This document shows positions 1-9,579 of a stretch of DNA of 64,000 nucleotides, in pieces. The stretch comes from Flammeovirgaceae bacterium SG7u.111 (lineage in GTDB: Bacteria > Bacteroidota > Bacteroidia > Cytophagales > Flammeovirgaceae). The translations under genes and the position numbers were made by a program. The stretch is taken from contig CP139021.1 in NCBI GenBank assembly GCA_034044135.1, forward strand, positions 1,627,635-1,691,634. The letters run 5' to 3'. Numbering within the stretch: the stretch's first letter is position 1; the number at the start of each line of letters is the position of its first letter. The notes below the pieces were generated by a model, which saw nothing but the letters and a program-made list of their open reading frames with translations, was not told the DNA's origin and made no database searches.

Positions 1-131
1 TAATAGTGTAATTTTTCTTTTGATTGAAAATCAACAACTTATCGACTCCTTCAAAAAAACTTTAAATTTTTTTCATTTTTTTGAGTACAAAATGAATGGT
101 AGTGGCTTAACTGTATAGAAACCGAAAAACA

Positions 132-1139
132 ATGGCAAACGGGAATTTAACATATAAAGATTACGGCGTTGAGGATTTTGCTCAAGATACCTTCTTTTCG
201 AAGTGGGTGAAGTCGCCAGATGCCGAGAGCCAGCGGTTTTGGGAAGCTTGGCTCAGCGAAAATTCCGACAAGCAGGCGGAAGTGGAGAAAGCCAAAAAGT
301 TAGTTCTTTCTATTCATGTAAAAGATGACGAGATAAGCGAAGGGCAGATCAAGAAGATTTGGGGGGTGATAGAAGGCGGAATGGACAGCGAAGGAAAAGT
401 TGTTCAGTTAGAGACGGAGAAGCCTCGCAGATCTTGGATAAAGTTTGCCGTGGCGGCGAGTGTTGCCGCGCTCATCGGGGTGCTTTTCCTGATGAACCTC
501 GGAAACGAACCGCAGTTTGAATCGTACAGGGCTGAGAATGGTAAGCATTTACAAATCGACTTGCCCGATGGTTCTTTGGTGAAGTTGAATGCCGGCTCGG
601 AGCTAAGCTTTGACAGAGCAAACTGGGAAAAGGAACGCTTGGTGAAGCTAGAAGGAGAAGGCTTTTTCGAAGTAAAGAAAGGGGAGAAGTTTTCGGTGCT
701 GACGGAGTTGGGTTCGGTAGAGGTGTTGGGGACAAGTTTCAATGTGTTTGCCCGAGACGGGAAAATGGCGGTGGATTGCATCACGGGAAAGGTAAAGGTG
801 AGTACGGCAGACAAAAAGAAATCGGAGATGTTGACTCCAGGGCTGGGGGTGAGCGTGGCGGCAGGAAAGATTGTGGAAAGCTACGACTTTGAGCCTGAGG
901 AAAAGGCAACGTGGAGGATAGGCGAGTTTACCTACGATGACATTGACGTAGCGCAAGCACTGAAAGAAATAGAAAGGCAGTTCGATTATTCGGTAGAAAT
1001 ACAAGGAGATATCTCCGATAAAAAATACACTGGTGGGTTTGAAAACTCGGATTTGGAGCTGGCACTGGAGCAGATTTGCTACCCCATGGAACTGAGTTAT
1101 GAAATACTGGAAGCGGAGCGGAAAATTATCATCAAGTGA
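132..1139 (+). CDS. FecR-family anti-sigma factor (inner membrane)
   Basis: FecR-type transmembrane regulator that is expected to hold an ECF sigma factor at the inner membrane and release it when the partner TonB receptor is occupied. Seen in the 335-residue product: a cytoplasmic N-terminal part (residues 1-100), one hydrophobic helix at about 103-122, a FecR sensor domain at about 132-225 (short motifs DLPDGS, VKLNAGSEL, GEGFFEV and VLGTSFNV), and a C-terminal DUF4974-like STN-binding domain at about 265-335. It sits just upstream of an STN-containing TonB receptor, the standard Bacteroidota arrangement. The ECF sigma gene that normally precedes FecR is not in the window and would lie before base 1. 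Start is the ATG at 132; no alternative is better. Confidence 0.93.
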   Translation: MANGNLTYKDYGVEDFAQDTFFSKWVKSPDAESQRFWEAWLSENSDKQAEVEKAKKLVLSIHVKDDEISEGQIKKIWGVIEGGMDSEGKVVQLETEKPRRSWIKFAVAASVAALIGVLFLMNLGNEPQFESYRAENGKHLQIDLPDGSLVKLNAGSELSFDRANWEKERLVKLEGEGFFEVKKGEKFSVLTELGSVEVLGTSFNVFARDGKMAVDCITGKVKVSTADKKKSEMLTPGLGVSVAAGKIVESYDFEPEEKATWRIGEFTYDDIDVAQALKEIERQFDYSVEIQGDISDKKYTGGFENSDLELALEQICYPMELSYEILEAERKIIIK

Positions 1140-1192
1140 AATTGATTTTCGTTTTCAAAAAAAGCTTCAATCAACTAGCGTTATCTAACATC

Positions 1193-3904
1193 ATGTGGAG
1201 AAAATTGTACTTACAACTATTGAAAATGAGTGTGTGTTTGTTGGTGTTAATAACATCACACATAGTTTTGGGTGCAGAACCAATTATTATCAATGAAAAA
1301 TTTGAAAATGTACCTTTAATAGAGGTTTTTGATATCTTAAAGAGCAAGTATAAACTCAAAATAGCGTACGAGAAAAAGTTAATAGAAGACATTATAATCA
1401 ATCAAAAAATAGAACAACTTCCCCTTGAGGAGGCTTGGGAGCTATTGCTCCAAAATACCGGATTGGGTTTTAAAATAATAAAAGGAAATAGGGTCTTAAT
1501 CAGAAAAGAAAAAATGCCGAAAAAGAGTAACCATATCGCCCCATCAACTTTCTCGGTAACGGGAGTAGTGAAAGATGTGGAGACTGGCGAAACGCTCCCT
1601 TTTGCCACGGTAAGTGTGAAAGGGAATGAGGAGAAGTTGGTTGCCCAAGCAGTTGCCAACCAAGACGGACATTTTTCTCTAGTGGACTTAAAAGGTTGGA
1701 GCGATTCTATTCAAATAAGTTACTTGGGTTACCAAACGCTTTCTACCAAAATTGACCTGACTGAAGATGGCATGATGGTGCTGGAAATTGCCCCCGAATA
1801 TTCGATGCTGGACGAGGTGGAGATAGCCGATATTCCCAAATCGACCATGGAACTGGGCAACCAGCCCGGAAAGTTTAGGCTCAACCCAAAGGAAATTGTG
1901 AAAACTCCACAACTAGGAGAAGCTGATCTGATGCGGGGAATGCAGATGTTGCCAGGGATTAGTAGTGCAGGTGAAAAGTCTTCGGGCTTGAACATACGAG
2001 GAGGCTCGGCAAGTCAAAACCTGGTCTTGTTCGATGGCTTTACCATTTACCACCTCGACCATTTTTACGGGCTGTTCAGCTCGTTCAATACCGATGCGGT
2101 GAAGGATGTGCAGGTGTACAGAGGAGGGTTTGAAGCGAAGTATGGCGGAAGGGTTTCGGGCTTGGTAGATATCACTGGCAAGGCGGGGAATTCGAACAAG
2201 CCTGCGGGAAGTATTGGAGTGAATCTGTTGAGTGCAAATGTGGCGTTAGAAACTCCTATTGGGCAAAAAGCAACGGCATTTGTTTCGGCAAGAAGAGCTT
2301 ATACGGACATCATGCAGACGGGCTTGTACAATAGTTTGTTTAGCTATGCTCAGACGGAGCTTCCTGAGCTGAACACCGATACCAACAAGAATGAAAATAG
2401 AACTGAAACACCCAATTATTATTACTACGACATCCATGCAAAGGTATCGTTGAAACCTTCAGCAAAGGACTTGGTTTCATTGAGCTTTTATAACGGGCAA
2501 GATGATTATGTTTCTGTTGAAAGCCTAAAAACAGAAAGAAGTAACTCTTCTTTTAGCGAGGAAAGTATTGAAAAATACTTGGTGGGAAATACGGGAGTTG
2601 GCTTGAGGTGGAACCGAATCCATTCTAATAATTTGTTTGGAACGTTGAATTTGGCTTGGTCTAACTATTACCGTGACTATTCTTTTGAACAAAACTCGCT
2701 CACTACTTTTTTCCAACGGGAAACTGCTAGAGGTTGGGATGTATTTAGGGAAAATAGGATTAATGAACTTTCGGCAAGATACAACTTTGAGTACACCGTA
2801 AATGACAAAAACTACGTGGAATTTGGGTTTTATACTACCCACAACCAAATAGATTATAGAGATGTAGCGAGTGATTCCGAAGGGCTGCTTGAGTTCAAGC
2901 ATGGAGGAACGCAAATTGGAGGTTTCATTCAAAATACCTTTACGCCAAACGAGAAATTGAGCTTTACTCTTGGGCTTAGGGAAACATACTATACACCTAC
3001 AAAAGAGTTTTACCCCGAACCCAGGTTTTCCATGGGCTATCAGGTAACTGAAAATTGGAAGCTAAAGGGTTCGATAGGAAGGTATTACCAGTTCATCAAT
3101 CAGATAGAACATAGTGCGGCGAGTATCATCAATCAAGATTATTGGGTGTTGGCAAACGATGAGTACATACCAGTTCTTTCGGCTGATCATTTTATAGTGG
3201 GAGGGAGCTTTAGTAAAGGAAGCGTGGTCGTAGATGTGGAGTTTTATCATAAAAACATGGAGGGTTTGATGACTACCGAACTTGAGCATGTGTTCCGAGG
3301 AAATAACCTTAGGCCAAGCTGGAAAGTAACTGGGGTTCTCAACGACGGTGAAGGAATAGCAAATGGTGTGGATATTTTGGTGCACAAGCAGGGAAAGGTA
3401 TTGAATACTTCGGTTGGCTACACGCTAGCGCAGGTAAAGCATAAATACGACCGGTTGCAGGAAGGTGACTATTTTGCTGCCAATATAGACCAGCGGCATG
3501 AATTTAAGGTGTATAACCAAGTGAACTTGGGGAAGTGGGATTTTTCGGCAAACTGGATTTTCCACACGGGCAGGCCTTACTCTGTCCCAACCGATACGAT
3601 GACGCAAACAAACGGAAATGTGAAAATACTATACGATGAACAAAACAACGGAAGGCTTCCGAATTACCACCGTCTCGATGTTTCTGCCAGTTACCAAATG
3701 AAGATGGGGAATGGTATAGGTAAAATTGGCTTGTCGATCTTTAATGTATACAATCAGAAAAATGTGGGGAAAAGGGAATACTTGCTTGATAGGAATCAAG
3801 TATTTGCCCCAAGGCAAGGATACCAAACTTTTAATTCGGTAGAAATATACGATGAATTGTTACTAGGGAGAACAGCTAGCTTATTTCTTAACTTCCAATT
3901 CTAA
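1193..3904 (+). CDS. TonB-dependent outer-membrane transducer/receptor with STN domain
   Basis: Outer-membrane receptor of the signal-transducing class. I place the start at ATG 1193 because it opens on a basic stretch and hydrophobic signal peptide (LLVLITSHIVLGAE). A GTG at 1136 overlapping the fecR stop would add 19 residues before it and is less likely. From the 1193 start (903 residues): STN domain at about 30-105, which contacts FecR; a carboxypeptidase-regulatory-like beta-sandwich at about 118-205; a TonB plug at about 235-345 with NIRGGSASQN and VQVYRGGFEAKYGGR; then a long beta-barrel ending in an aromatic C-terminus (LFLNFQF). The ligand cannot be read. No SusD-like partner follows, which argues against a classical glycan locus. 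It forms a two-gene unit with the upstream FecR gene. Confidence 0.93.
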   Translation: MWRKLYLQLLKMSVCLLVLITSHIVLGAEPIIINEKFENVPLIEVFDILKSKYKLKIAYEKKLIEDIIINQKIEQLPLEEAWELLLQNTGLGFKIIKGNRVLIRKEKMPKKSNHIAPSTFSVTGVVKDVETGETLPFATVSVKGNEEKLVAQAVANQDGHFSLVDLKGWSDSIQISYLGYQTLSTKIDLTEDGMMVLEIAPEYSMLDEVEIADIPKSTMELGNQPGKFRLNPKEIVKTPQLGEADLMRGMQMLPGISSAGEKSSGLNIRGGSASQNLVLFDGFTIYHLDHFYGLFSSFNTDAVKDVQVYRGGFEAKYGGRVSGLVDITGKAGNSNKPAGSIGVNLLSANVALETPIGQKATAFVSARRAYTDIMQTGLYNSLFSYAQTELPELNTDTNKNENRTETPNYYYYDIHAKVSLKPSAKDLVSLSFYNGQDDYVSVESLKTERSNSSFSEESIEKYLVGNTGVGLRWNRIHSNNLFGTLNLAWSNYYRDYSFEQNSLTTFFQRETARGWDVFRENRINELSARYNFEYTVNDKNYVEFGFYTTHNQIDYRDVASDSEGLLEFKHGGTQIGGFIQNTFTPNEKLSFTLGLRETYYTPTKEFYPEPRFSMGYQVTENWKLKGSIGRYYQFINQIEHSAASIINQDYWVLANDEYIPVLSADHFIVGGSFSKGSVVVDVEFYHKNMEGLMTTELEHVFRGNNLRPSWKVTGVLNDGEGIANGVDILVHKQGKVLNTSVGYTLAQVKHKYDRLQEGDYFAANIDQRHEFKVYNQVNLGKWDFSANWIFHTGRPYSVPTDTMTQTNGNVKILYDEQNNGRLPNYHRLDVSASYQMKMGNGIGKIGLSIFNVYNQKNVGKREYLLDRNQVFAPRQGYQTFNSVEIYDELLLGRTASLFLNFQF

Positions 3905-4093
3905 CTTTATAAAATAAGGCTAATAACAAAGAAAAATTAATCTAACAAACCATGTAAAACCTAATTCATTTTACCTAATCAAATATTTCTGAAGTAGTAA
4001 CTAGACTTCTTTTTGAAAAAATAAAAAAGAAGACCTGGGGAGGATTGTACCTATTTCAAAAACAAAATCTTGAACAAATTAAATTTCAAAATC

Positions 4094-4957
4094 ATGAAAA
4101 ACCATTTGATAAGTATTAAGTCACTTTTAGTAGCTGTTGTATTTGGAGCATTGGCAATGAGTTGTGAGAACAACGGAATGGACGATGTAAGCCCAGAAGA
4201 AATATTGGACGCTACCACTTTTTCCGAGAATACATTTAGTGAAATGGAGCTAGAGCTTGATGAGGCAACCGATAATTTGGGGGCAAGTAATGAAAGAGGC
4301 GGGATCACTTGGGGCAAAAATGGCTGCGCAACCCGTACTATTGAAGAACCTGCTGAAGGTGGTTACCCTAAAACTATCACCTTGGAGTTTGGTGAAGATT
4401 GTGAAAATGCTGCAGGCAAAAGCAAATCTGGTAAAATCATTATCACACTTACTGCTGAAAAAGGAACTGTGGGAGCGCAGAAAATTGTAGAATTTGAAAA
4501 CTACGAAGTGAACGGCTATGCTATTGAAGGCAAAAGGACTTTTACCTACTTAGGCGAATACACGCACACGGTGGTATTGGAAGGTGGGAAAATAACTACT
4601 CCTGAAGGCGAAGTTATTACCCGTGAAGCTGAGAAAGAGCGCAAAATGGTAGAGGGAATGGATACTGAAGCAAGAGCTGATAATGTATTCGAAATCACTG
4701 GCACTGTAAGTGGAACGGTAGAAGGAGTGGCTTATACCAAAACTATTACTTCTCCACTCGTGTCTAAGGTTACTTGTCCTTGGATAGTTTCTGGTACTAT
4801 CGAATCAGTTGTATCTGAAGCTACTTCTGTGGTGGATTTTGGTGATGGAACTTGCGATAACTTGGCTACACGGACTGTTGATGGGGAAACAGAAGAGTTT
4901 GAGATGGAATTTAGGATTAAGAGAAGGATGTTGAAAAGAATGAAGAGTTCCAAATAA
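4094..4957 (+). CDS. putative secreted lipoprotein linked to the FecR/TonB pair
   Basis: Not a family I can name. The chosen start, ATG 4094, gives a signal peptide with a lipobox-like end (LAMSC) and an acidic linker, so it is probably an outer-membrane lipoprotein. An upstream TTG at 4070 in the same frame is unlikely. The body is beta-rich and threonine-rich, with cysteines in the contexts NGCAT, EDCEN, VTCPW and GTCDN that could form disulphides, and a strongly basic C-terminus (RRMLKRMKSSK). It lies 189 bp after the TonB receptor on the same strand and is followed by a strong terminator. That suggests it is the last gene of the FecR/TonB unit and may be its regulated target. The gap before it holds a CTTCTTTTT/AAAAAGAAG hairpin (4006-4032) that could act in attenuation. 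Confidence 0.8.
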   Translation: MKNHLISIKSLLVAVVFGALAMSCENNGMDDVSPEEILDATTFSENTFSEMELELDEATDNLGASNERGGITWGKNGCATRTIEEPAEGGYPKTITLEFGEDCENAAGKSKSGKIIITLTAEKGTVGAQKIVEFENYEVNGYAIEGKRTFTYLGEYTHTVVLEGGKITTPEGEVITREAEKERKMVEGMDTEARADNVFEITGTVSGTVEGVAYTKTITSPLVSKVTCPWIVSGTIESVVSEATSVVDFGDGTCDNLATRTVDGETEEFEMEFRIKRRMLKRMKSSK

Positions 4958-5056
4958 ATAGTAAAGGTTAATCATCGCAAAACAACATTCAAATTTAGGA
5001 TTTCATAGAATAAATTTCTCCGAACATTAGAGATAAAACTCTAATTTAAGATAAAG

Positions 5057-5090
5057 GCCGCCCGGGTTTCCGAGCGGTTTTTCTTTTTGT
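5057..5090 (+). terminator. rho-independent terminator after the lipoprotein gene
   Basis: An 8-bp GC-rich stem (CCGCCCGG/CCGAGCGG, one mismatch) with a short loop is followed by a T-rich run, about 100 bp after the lipoprotein stop. Confidence 0.8.
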
Positions 5091-5148
5091 AAGTCTATTA
5101 GACTATATCACGCTTTGCGGTAAGGATGTTGCTGAAAAAAATCAATAG

Positions 5149-5168
5149 ACGGGGTTTTTAAGCCCCGT
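5149..5168. terminator. hairpin downstream of the cobD-like gene
   Basis: ACGGGG/CCCCGT stem with an 8-nt loop, between two converging genes. It could end transcription of the reverse-strand aminotransferase gene, but the T-tract on that strand is displaced by several bases, so the call is tentative. Confidence 0.4.
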
Positions 5169-5250
5169 TTGGAAGCAAAAACGGTATTGGCTTTAGCCGA
5201 AACTAAGCTTTAAACCAAGAAAATTTATGCAGACTAAATCGTGATAAACT

Positions 5251-6261
5251 CTATTGGTTCAGTGCATCTAAAAGTAGTTGGTTTTTATTAGTGGAAAGGG
5301 TGGCCAGTCGAAAATGAAACTCGCTTAATCCTCTAAAGTTCGATGCATTTCTGATGAGGATTCCATGCTCGTTGACGAGCTTTAGCTTTAGGTCGGCGGC
5401 TTTTTGAGCTTTATGTTTCAATAAGAAATAGTGAGTGTGGCTAGGGCTAATTTCAAGGTCGTGGATTTTTGCCAATGCAGTGATTAATGCTGCTTTTTCG
5501 GAAAGAATATTGCCCATGTCAGGCTTCAGTGCATCGTAATTATCCATGATGAACTTGCCCGCTTCTACAGCCAAGGCATTTACCGACCAAGGCATTTTTA
5601 ACCTTGTCAATTCTCTAATTACTTTTTCGTTCCCTAGCACATACCCCAACCGCAGCCCAGGCATGGCAAAAGTCTTGGTCAAGGATTTTACCACTACCAA
5701 GTTTTCCAACTCCTTTATATAAGGCACCGTACTTTCCACACTTGGGGCAAAATCGATATACGCTTCATCGATCACAAAAAGGGTCTGTTCATTCTGCTGT
5801 ATAAGCTTTTTGAGAGTAGAGAGCTCTGTTGCTCTTCCATCGGGATTATTGGGGTGGCAGATGAACGCCATGCCTTTTGGGAGCGTGGGAAGTTCGTTGA
5901 TGGTACGATAGGGGAGGTATGTCATCTGGCAGCGGTGGAGTAGGCAGGCATCTTCGTACTCGGCAAAAGTGGGGTAAAAAATGGTGGCCGGGCTTTCCCT
6001 GTTCCAGTGGGCTAGGAGGTAAAAAGCTTCCGTGGCGCCATTGGTAGGAAGGGCGTGTGTTTCTTCCAATTGATGGAAACTGGCAATAGCTTTTGCCAAA
6101 CTTTCTGCCGATGGCTCGGGGTAGTTCCCTATTTTCTTTTGTTGTTGAAGTAAATAATTCAGTAAGCGTTGGTCGGTTCCTTTGTGCCAAACATTGGTGC
6201 TGAAATCGGCAACAATCTCTCTATCAAAAAGGTAGGCGTCATCGCCGTGTCCGTGTAGCAT
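5251..6261 (-). CDS. cobD: threonine-phosphate decarboxylase-like class I aminotransferase
   Basis: Fold-type I PLP enzyme, 336 residues. The opening MLHGHGDDAY is characteristic of the CobD/CobC branch, which makes (R)-1-amino-2-propanol phosphate for the corrinoid side chain, and resembles histidinol-phosphate aminotransferase. Visible motifs are CHPNNPDG (PLP Asn at 139), IDEAYIDF (Asp165 and Tyr168), VKSLTKTFAMPGLRLGY (Schiff-base Lys196 and Arg204) and TNGATEAFYLL near residue 73. The gene is divergent from the B12-dependent ribonucleotide reductase, and cbiB, another late corrinoid step, lies 15 kb away in this window. Both facts favour the cobalamin role over histidine synthesis, but the exact substrate is inferred. 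Start ATG at 6261 gives the family-typical N-terminus. Confidence 0.85.
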   Translation of the reverse strand: MLHGHGDDAYLFDREIVADFSTNVWHKGTDQRLLNYLLQQQKKIGNYPEPSAESLAKAIASFHQLEETHALPTNGATEAFYLLAHWNRESPATIFYPTFAEYEDACLLHRCQMTYLPYRTINELPTLPKGMAFICHPNNPDGRATELSTLKKLIQQNEQTLFVIDEAYIDFAPSVESTVPYIKELENLVVVKSLTKTFAMPGLRLGYVLGNEKVIRELTRLKMPWSVNALAVEAGKFIMDNYDALKPDMGNILSEKAALITALAKIHDLEISPSHTHYFLLKHKAQKAADLKLKLVNEHGILIRNASNFRGLSEFHFRLATLSTNKNQLLLDALNQ

Positions 6262-6866
6262 ATCGTCTCAATTAGGTTTGCTTTTGGAGTGGTAAAGCTA
6301 CACTACGAAGCTTCATGAAAATGTGTTTTTGTAGAATAAAATTTGGTTGGCAGTTTCGGGAGAAAAACGCCAAACGTAATTGATGTCCTCTTTATTTTCT
6401 TCTGCTTATTCTCTAAGACGGCCATAGTAACTCTTTGTAAAACCCATAAATTTACACTCTTTATAAAAAGTACTTCACCTGACATTTTTTTGAGAATTAA
6501 AGATTATGCCAATAAATCTGATTGTACAATAGCATAATTACCTTTGTTAAATTAAGAAGAACTTTGATAGGCTTATAATTGTAGGGAGGTGGATTTTACT
6601 TGAAATGACGAATAACATAATGCTAAACCGTGTTGTTTAAGTCATTTTCCTTAACAATTGTTAATAAAATTTCATAAAAATTTAATCGCCTGACTTACAG
6701 CATTTACCGATTTATACAGATAGATTGGTCTAAAAAACGTTGTAATGCTGCTTTGATATTTACAAATTGCAGACTAATTTGAAAAGATGGATATAAGTTA
6801 AACTACCAACAAGTTTTGCGCTTCCGCGCATTTATAAAATATTAATCTTCCAAAATATAATTTTCA
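6262..6866. promoter_or_regulatory. 605-bp divergent intergenic region, cobD-like / nrdJ
   Basis: AT-rich spacer without a convincing gene; two short ORFs here lack coding character. Bacteroidota-type -7 boxes can be read on both strands: TACGTTTG on the reverse strand at 6371-6378, suited to the cobD-like gene, and TACCTTTG at 6539-6546, suited to nrdJ. Neither has a good -33 TTG at ideal spacing. A perfect TGCGC/GCGCA hairpin lies at 6817-6830, 36 bp before the nrdJ start. I looked for the GCCACTG B12-box of cobalamin riboswitches and did not see it. Confidence 0.4.
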
Positions 6867-9467
6867 ATGAGTTTAGTCAAAGATACCGTAACCAATGATG
6901 GTAACGCTCTTGAGCAAGGCAAGAGTTATTCACACCAAGAAGCCCTAGAAAAGTGCTTAGTTTATTTTAAAGGAGATGAATTAGCGGCGACAACTTGGAT
7001 GAACAAGTATGCCGTAAAAGATAAAGATGGCAACTTTAAAGAAACTAGTCCAGCCGATATGCACCGCAGGATGGCAAAGGAATTTGCAAGGATAGAAACA
7101 AATTATCCTACAAAAGCCGAGCTCAACGGAAGCACTAGCAAGCTGTCGAAATATGGGCAAAAGAGGAATCTTCTCGATGAAAACAAAATATATAGCCTTT
7201 TTGAGGACTTCAAATATGTGATTCCTCAGGGTAGTGTGATGGCCGCTCTTGGTAATCCCTATATGTTGGCATCTTTGTCTAACTGTGTGGTATTGCCTCA
7301 GCCTTTCGACTCTTACGGTGGTATTTTCTATACCGACCAACAACTTGCGCAGCTTTTCAAAAGAAGGTGTGGAGTAGGTATCGATATTTCTAAGCTTCGC
7401 CCTAATGGCGTAAACGTTGCCAATGCGGCGGGAACTACTACAGGTGCGGTATCGTTCATGGACCGTTTTTCAAACACCACTCGTGAAGTTGCCCAAAATG
7501 GCAGAAGAGGTGCATTGATGATCACCATCGACATTGCTCACCCTGATGTGGAAGAATTTATCACTATTAAGCAAGACCTTACTAGGGTAACTGGTGCGAA
7601 CGTATCTATCCGACTTTCAGATGAGTTTATGGAAGCTGTAGATAAGGACACTGATTACATGTTGAGGTGGCCGATTGATGCTAAAGATCCTGAAATAAAG
7701 AAAACTATTAAGGCTCGAGACCTTTGGAATACGATTATCGAATGTGCCCATAAAACTGCTGAGCCAGGATTGATTTTCTGGGATAGGCAACATAAATATT
7801 CAACTTCTTCGGTATATCCAGGTTTTGAAAACGTATCTACCAACCCTTGTTCGGAAATTGCGATGCAAGGAGGAGATAGCTGCCGTTTGATTGCGATCAA
7901 CCTTTATAGTTTTGTGGAGAATCCGTTTACTCCTGAGGCTAAGTTCAATATGGAGAAATTCTACGAGGTAACCTATGAGTCTCAAAGGCTTATGGACGAC
8001 TTGGTAGACTTGGAATTAGAGGCTATTGAACGTATCATCGCTAAGATTGAAAGTGATTCGGAGCCGATGCACATCAAACAGACCGAGATTGATACATGGA
8101 GATTGTTGTACGATGCGGGAAAAAACGGTCGTAGAACTGGTCTAGGTTTCACTGCTCTTGGCGATGCTGTAGCTGCTTTGGGATTGAAATTTGACAACGA
8201 CGATGCACTTGCCGAAATAGATAAAATAATGAAGGTGAAGTGTGAGGCTGAATTTGATAGCTCTATTGACATGGCTATTGAAAGAGGTTCTTTCACCAAC
8301 TTTGATGCTGAAATTGAAAATACTTCTGAGTTTGTTCAGATGCTTGAGAAAGACCTTCCTAAGGTATACAAGCGTATGATGAAGCACGGCAGAAGGAACA
8401 TTTCTATCAGTACGGTTGCGCCTACGGGTACGCTTAGTATGCTGGCACAAACTTCTTCTGGTATTGAGCCGGTATTTATGTTGGCTTATAAGCGTAGAAG
8501 AAAAGTTAACGTACATGACAAAAACAAAAAAGTAAGTTTCGTCGACCAAATGGGCGATTCTTGGGAAGAATTTGATGTGTACCACCCAAAATTGAAAGTT
8601 TGGATGGACAAAACAGGGGAAAAAGATTTAGAAAAGAGTCCTTATGCAGGTGCAACTGCTCAAGAAATTGATTGGATTCAGCGTGTAAAAACACAGTCTA
8701 TTGTACAAAAATATGTGACTCACTCTATCAGTTCAACTATCAATTTGCCAGAAGACGTTGCTGTAGAAAGAGTAGGAGAAATCTACCTAGAAGCTTGGAA
8801 GCATGGTTTAAAAGGCATCACTGTGTACCGCGACGGTTCTAGGAGTGGTGTGTTGGTAGCAGATACCAAGAAAGAGGAAAAAGACAAAGATCAGGTACTC
8901 AACGAGATCATAGAAACGAAAGCTCCTAAGCGTCCGAAAGAATTGGAAGCAAGAGTGATCCGTTTTAGGAACGAAGACCAGCAATGGTTGGGCGTAGTTG
9001 GTTTGCTCAATGGTCGTCCTTACGAGGTGTTCACTGGTCGTGCCGAAGATGCATTTGCGTTGCCTAGCTATGTGACCCAAGGCTGGATTATCAAGAGTAG
9101 CGTAGAAGACGGTGATTCTTCTCGTTACGATTTCCGCTACACCGATAGCCAAGGCTATAGAGTGACCATTGAAGGGCTTTCTCGTTCATTCAGCAAGGAG
9201 TTCTGGAACTATGCGAAGTTGATTTCAAGTATCTTGCGCCATGGTATGCCACTGCCGCAAATTGTAGATTTGGTGAGTAACCTTAACCTTGATAAAGATT
9301 ACATCAATACTTGGAAAAATGGTGTTGCAAGAGCCTTGATCAAGTTCATCCCGAACGGAACCAACGCTGCTGACCGCATGTGTGGAAGCTGTGGAGACCC
9401 AGAAGGGTTGATCTACCAAGAAGGTTGCCTCAAGTGTAAAAGCTGCGGGTACACCAAATGTGGATAA
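6867..9467 (+). CDS. nrdJ: adenosylcobalamin-dependent (class II) ribonucleotide reductase
   Basis: Reduces ribonucleotides to deoxyribonucleotides using adenosylcobalamin to make the thiyl radical, so it needs neither a tyrosyl-radical subunit nor oxygen. In the 866-residue product the redox cysteine pair is Cys140 (LSNC) and Cys339 (GDSCRL), and the active-site segment TNPCSEI gives Asn326, Cys328 and Glu330. GVGIDISKLRP (169-179) and APTGTLSMLAQTSSGIEP are further family motifs. A TSCPD-type domain covers about 690-830. The tail (839-866) carries seven cysteines in a zinc-ribbon-like redox motif (CGSCGD, CLKCKSCG) that should re-reduce the active site. No ATP-cone is apparent at the N-terminus. 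Length matches the NrdJ family. A strong terminator follows, so it is probably monocistronic. Confidence 0.97.
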   Translation: MSLVKDTVTNDGNALEQGKSYSHQEALEKCLVYFKGDELAATTWMNKYAVKDKDGNFKETSPADMHRRMAKEFARIETNYPTKAELNGSTSKLSKYGQKRNLLDENKIYSLFEDFKYVIPQGSVMAALGNPYMLASLSNCVVLPQPFDSYGGIFYTDQQLAQLFKRRCGVGIDISKLRPNGVNVANAAGTTTGAVSFMDRFSNTTREVAQNGRRGALMITIDIAHPDVEEFITIKQDLTRVTGANVSIRLSDEFMEAVDKDTDYMLRWPIDAKDPEIKKTIKARDLWNTIIECAHKTAEPGLIFWDRQHKYSTSSVYPGFENVSTNPCSEIAMQGGDSCRLIAINLYSFVENPFTPEAKFNMEKFYEVTYESQRLMDDLVDLELEAIERIIAKIESDSEPMHIKQTEIDTWRLLYDAGKNGRRTGLGFTALGDAVAALGLKFDNDDALAEIDKIMKVKCEAEFDSSIDMAIERGSFTNFDAEIENTSEFVQMLEKDLPKVYKRMMKHGRRNISISTVAPTGTLSMLAQTSSGIEPVFMLAYKRRRKVNVHDKNKKVSFVDQMGDSWEEFDVYHPKLKVWMDKTGEKDLEKSPYAGATAQEIDWIQRVKTQSIVQKYVTHSISSTINLPEDVAVERVGEIYLEAWKHGLKGITVYRDGSRSGVLVADTKKEEKDKDQVLNEIIETKAPKRPKELEARVIRFRNEDQQWLGVVGLLNGRPYEVFTGRAEDAFALPSYVTQGWIIKSSVEDGDSSRYDFRYTDSQGYRVTIEGLSRSFSKEFWNYAKLISSILRHGMPLPQIVDLVSNLNLDKDYINTWKNGVARALIKFIPNGTNAADRMCGSCGDPEGLIYQEGCLKCKSCGYTKCG

Positions 9468-9491
9468 GCAATTCTTGTTGAAATATACGGA

Positions 9492-9519
9492 GCCCACGCT
9501 TTCAGGCGTGGGCTTTTTT
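9492..9519 (+). terminator. nrdJ terminator
   Basis: Perfect 8-bp stem GCCCACGC/GCGTGGGC, 6-nt loop and a run of six T, starting 25 bp after the nrdJ stop. Confidence 0.92.
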
Positions 9520-9579
9520 GTTCTAAAGGGTAAATGACCTAACTTTCCCTCCAAACCATTAAAAACAAACAGTTCTTTC

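Noticed and set aside
1-131. End of an ECF sigma factor gene at the window start
   Set aside because: No open frame with sigma-factor sequence is readable in the first 131 bp; the gene, if present, lies outside.
1136-1192. GTG-initiated N-terminal extension of the TonB receptor overlapping fecR
   Set aside because: The added 19 residues precede a normal signal peptide that starts at ATG 1193; overlap alone is not enough to prefer it.
6303-6537. Two overlapping short ORFs in the nrdJ upstream gap
   Set aside because: They are antisense to each other, have low-complexity Lys/Phe composition and no domain.
6262-6866. Cobalamin riboswitch upstream of nrdJ or the cobD-like gene
   Set aside because: No GCCACTG-type B12 box or matching fold was seen by eye; an Rfam scan would be decisive.
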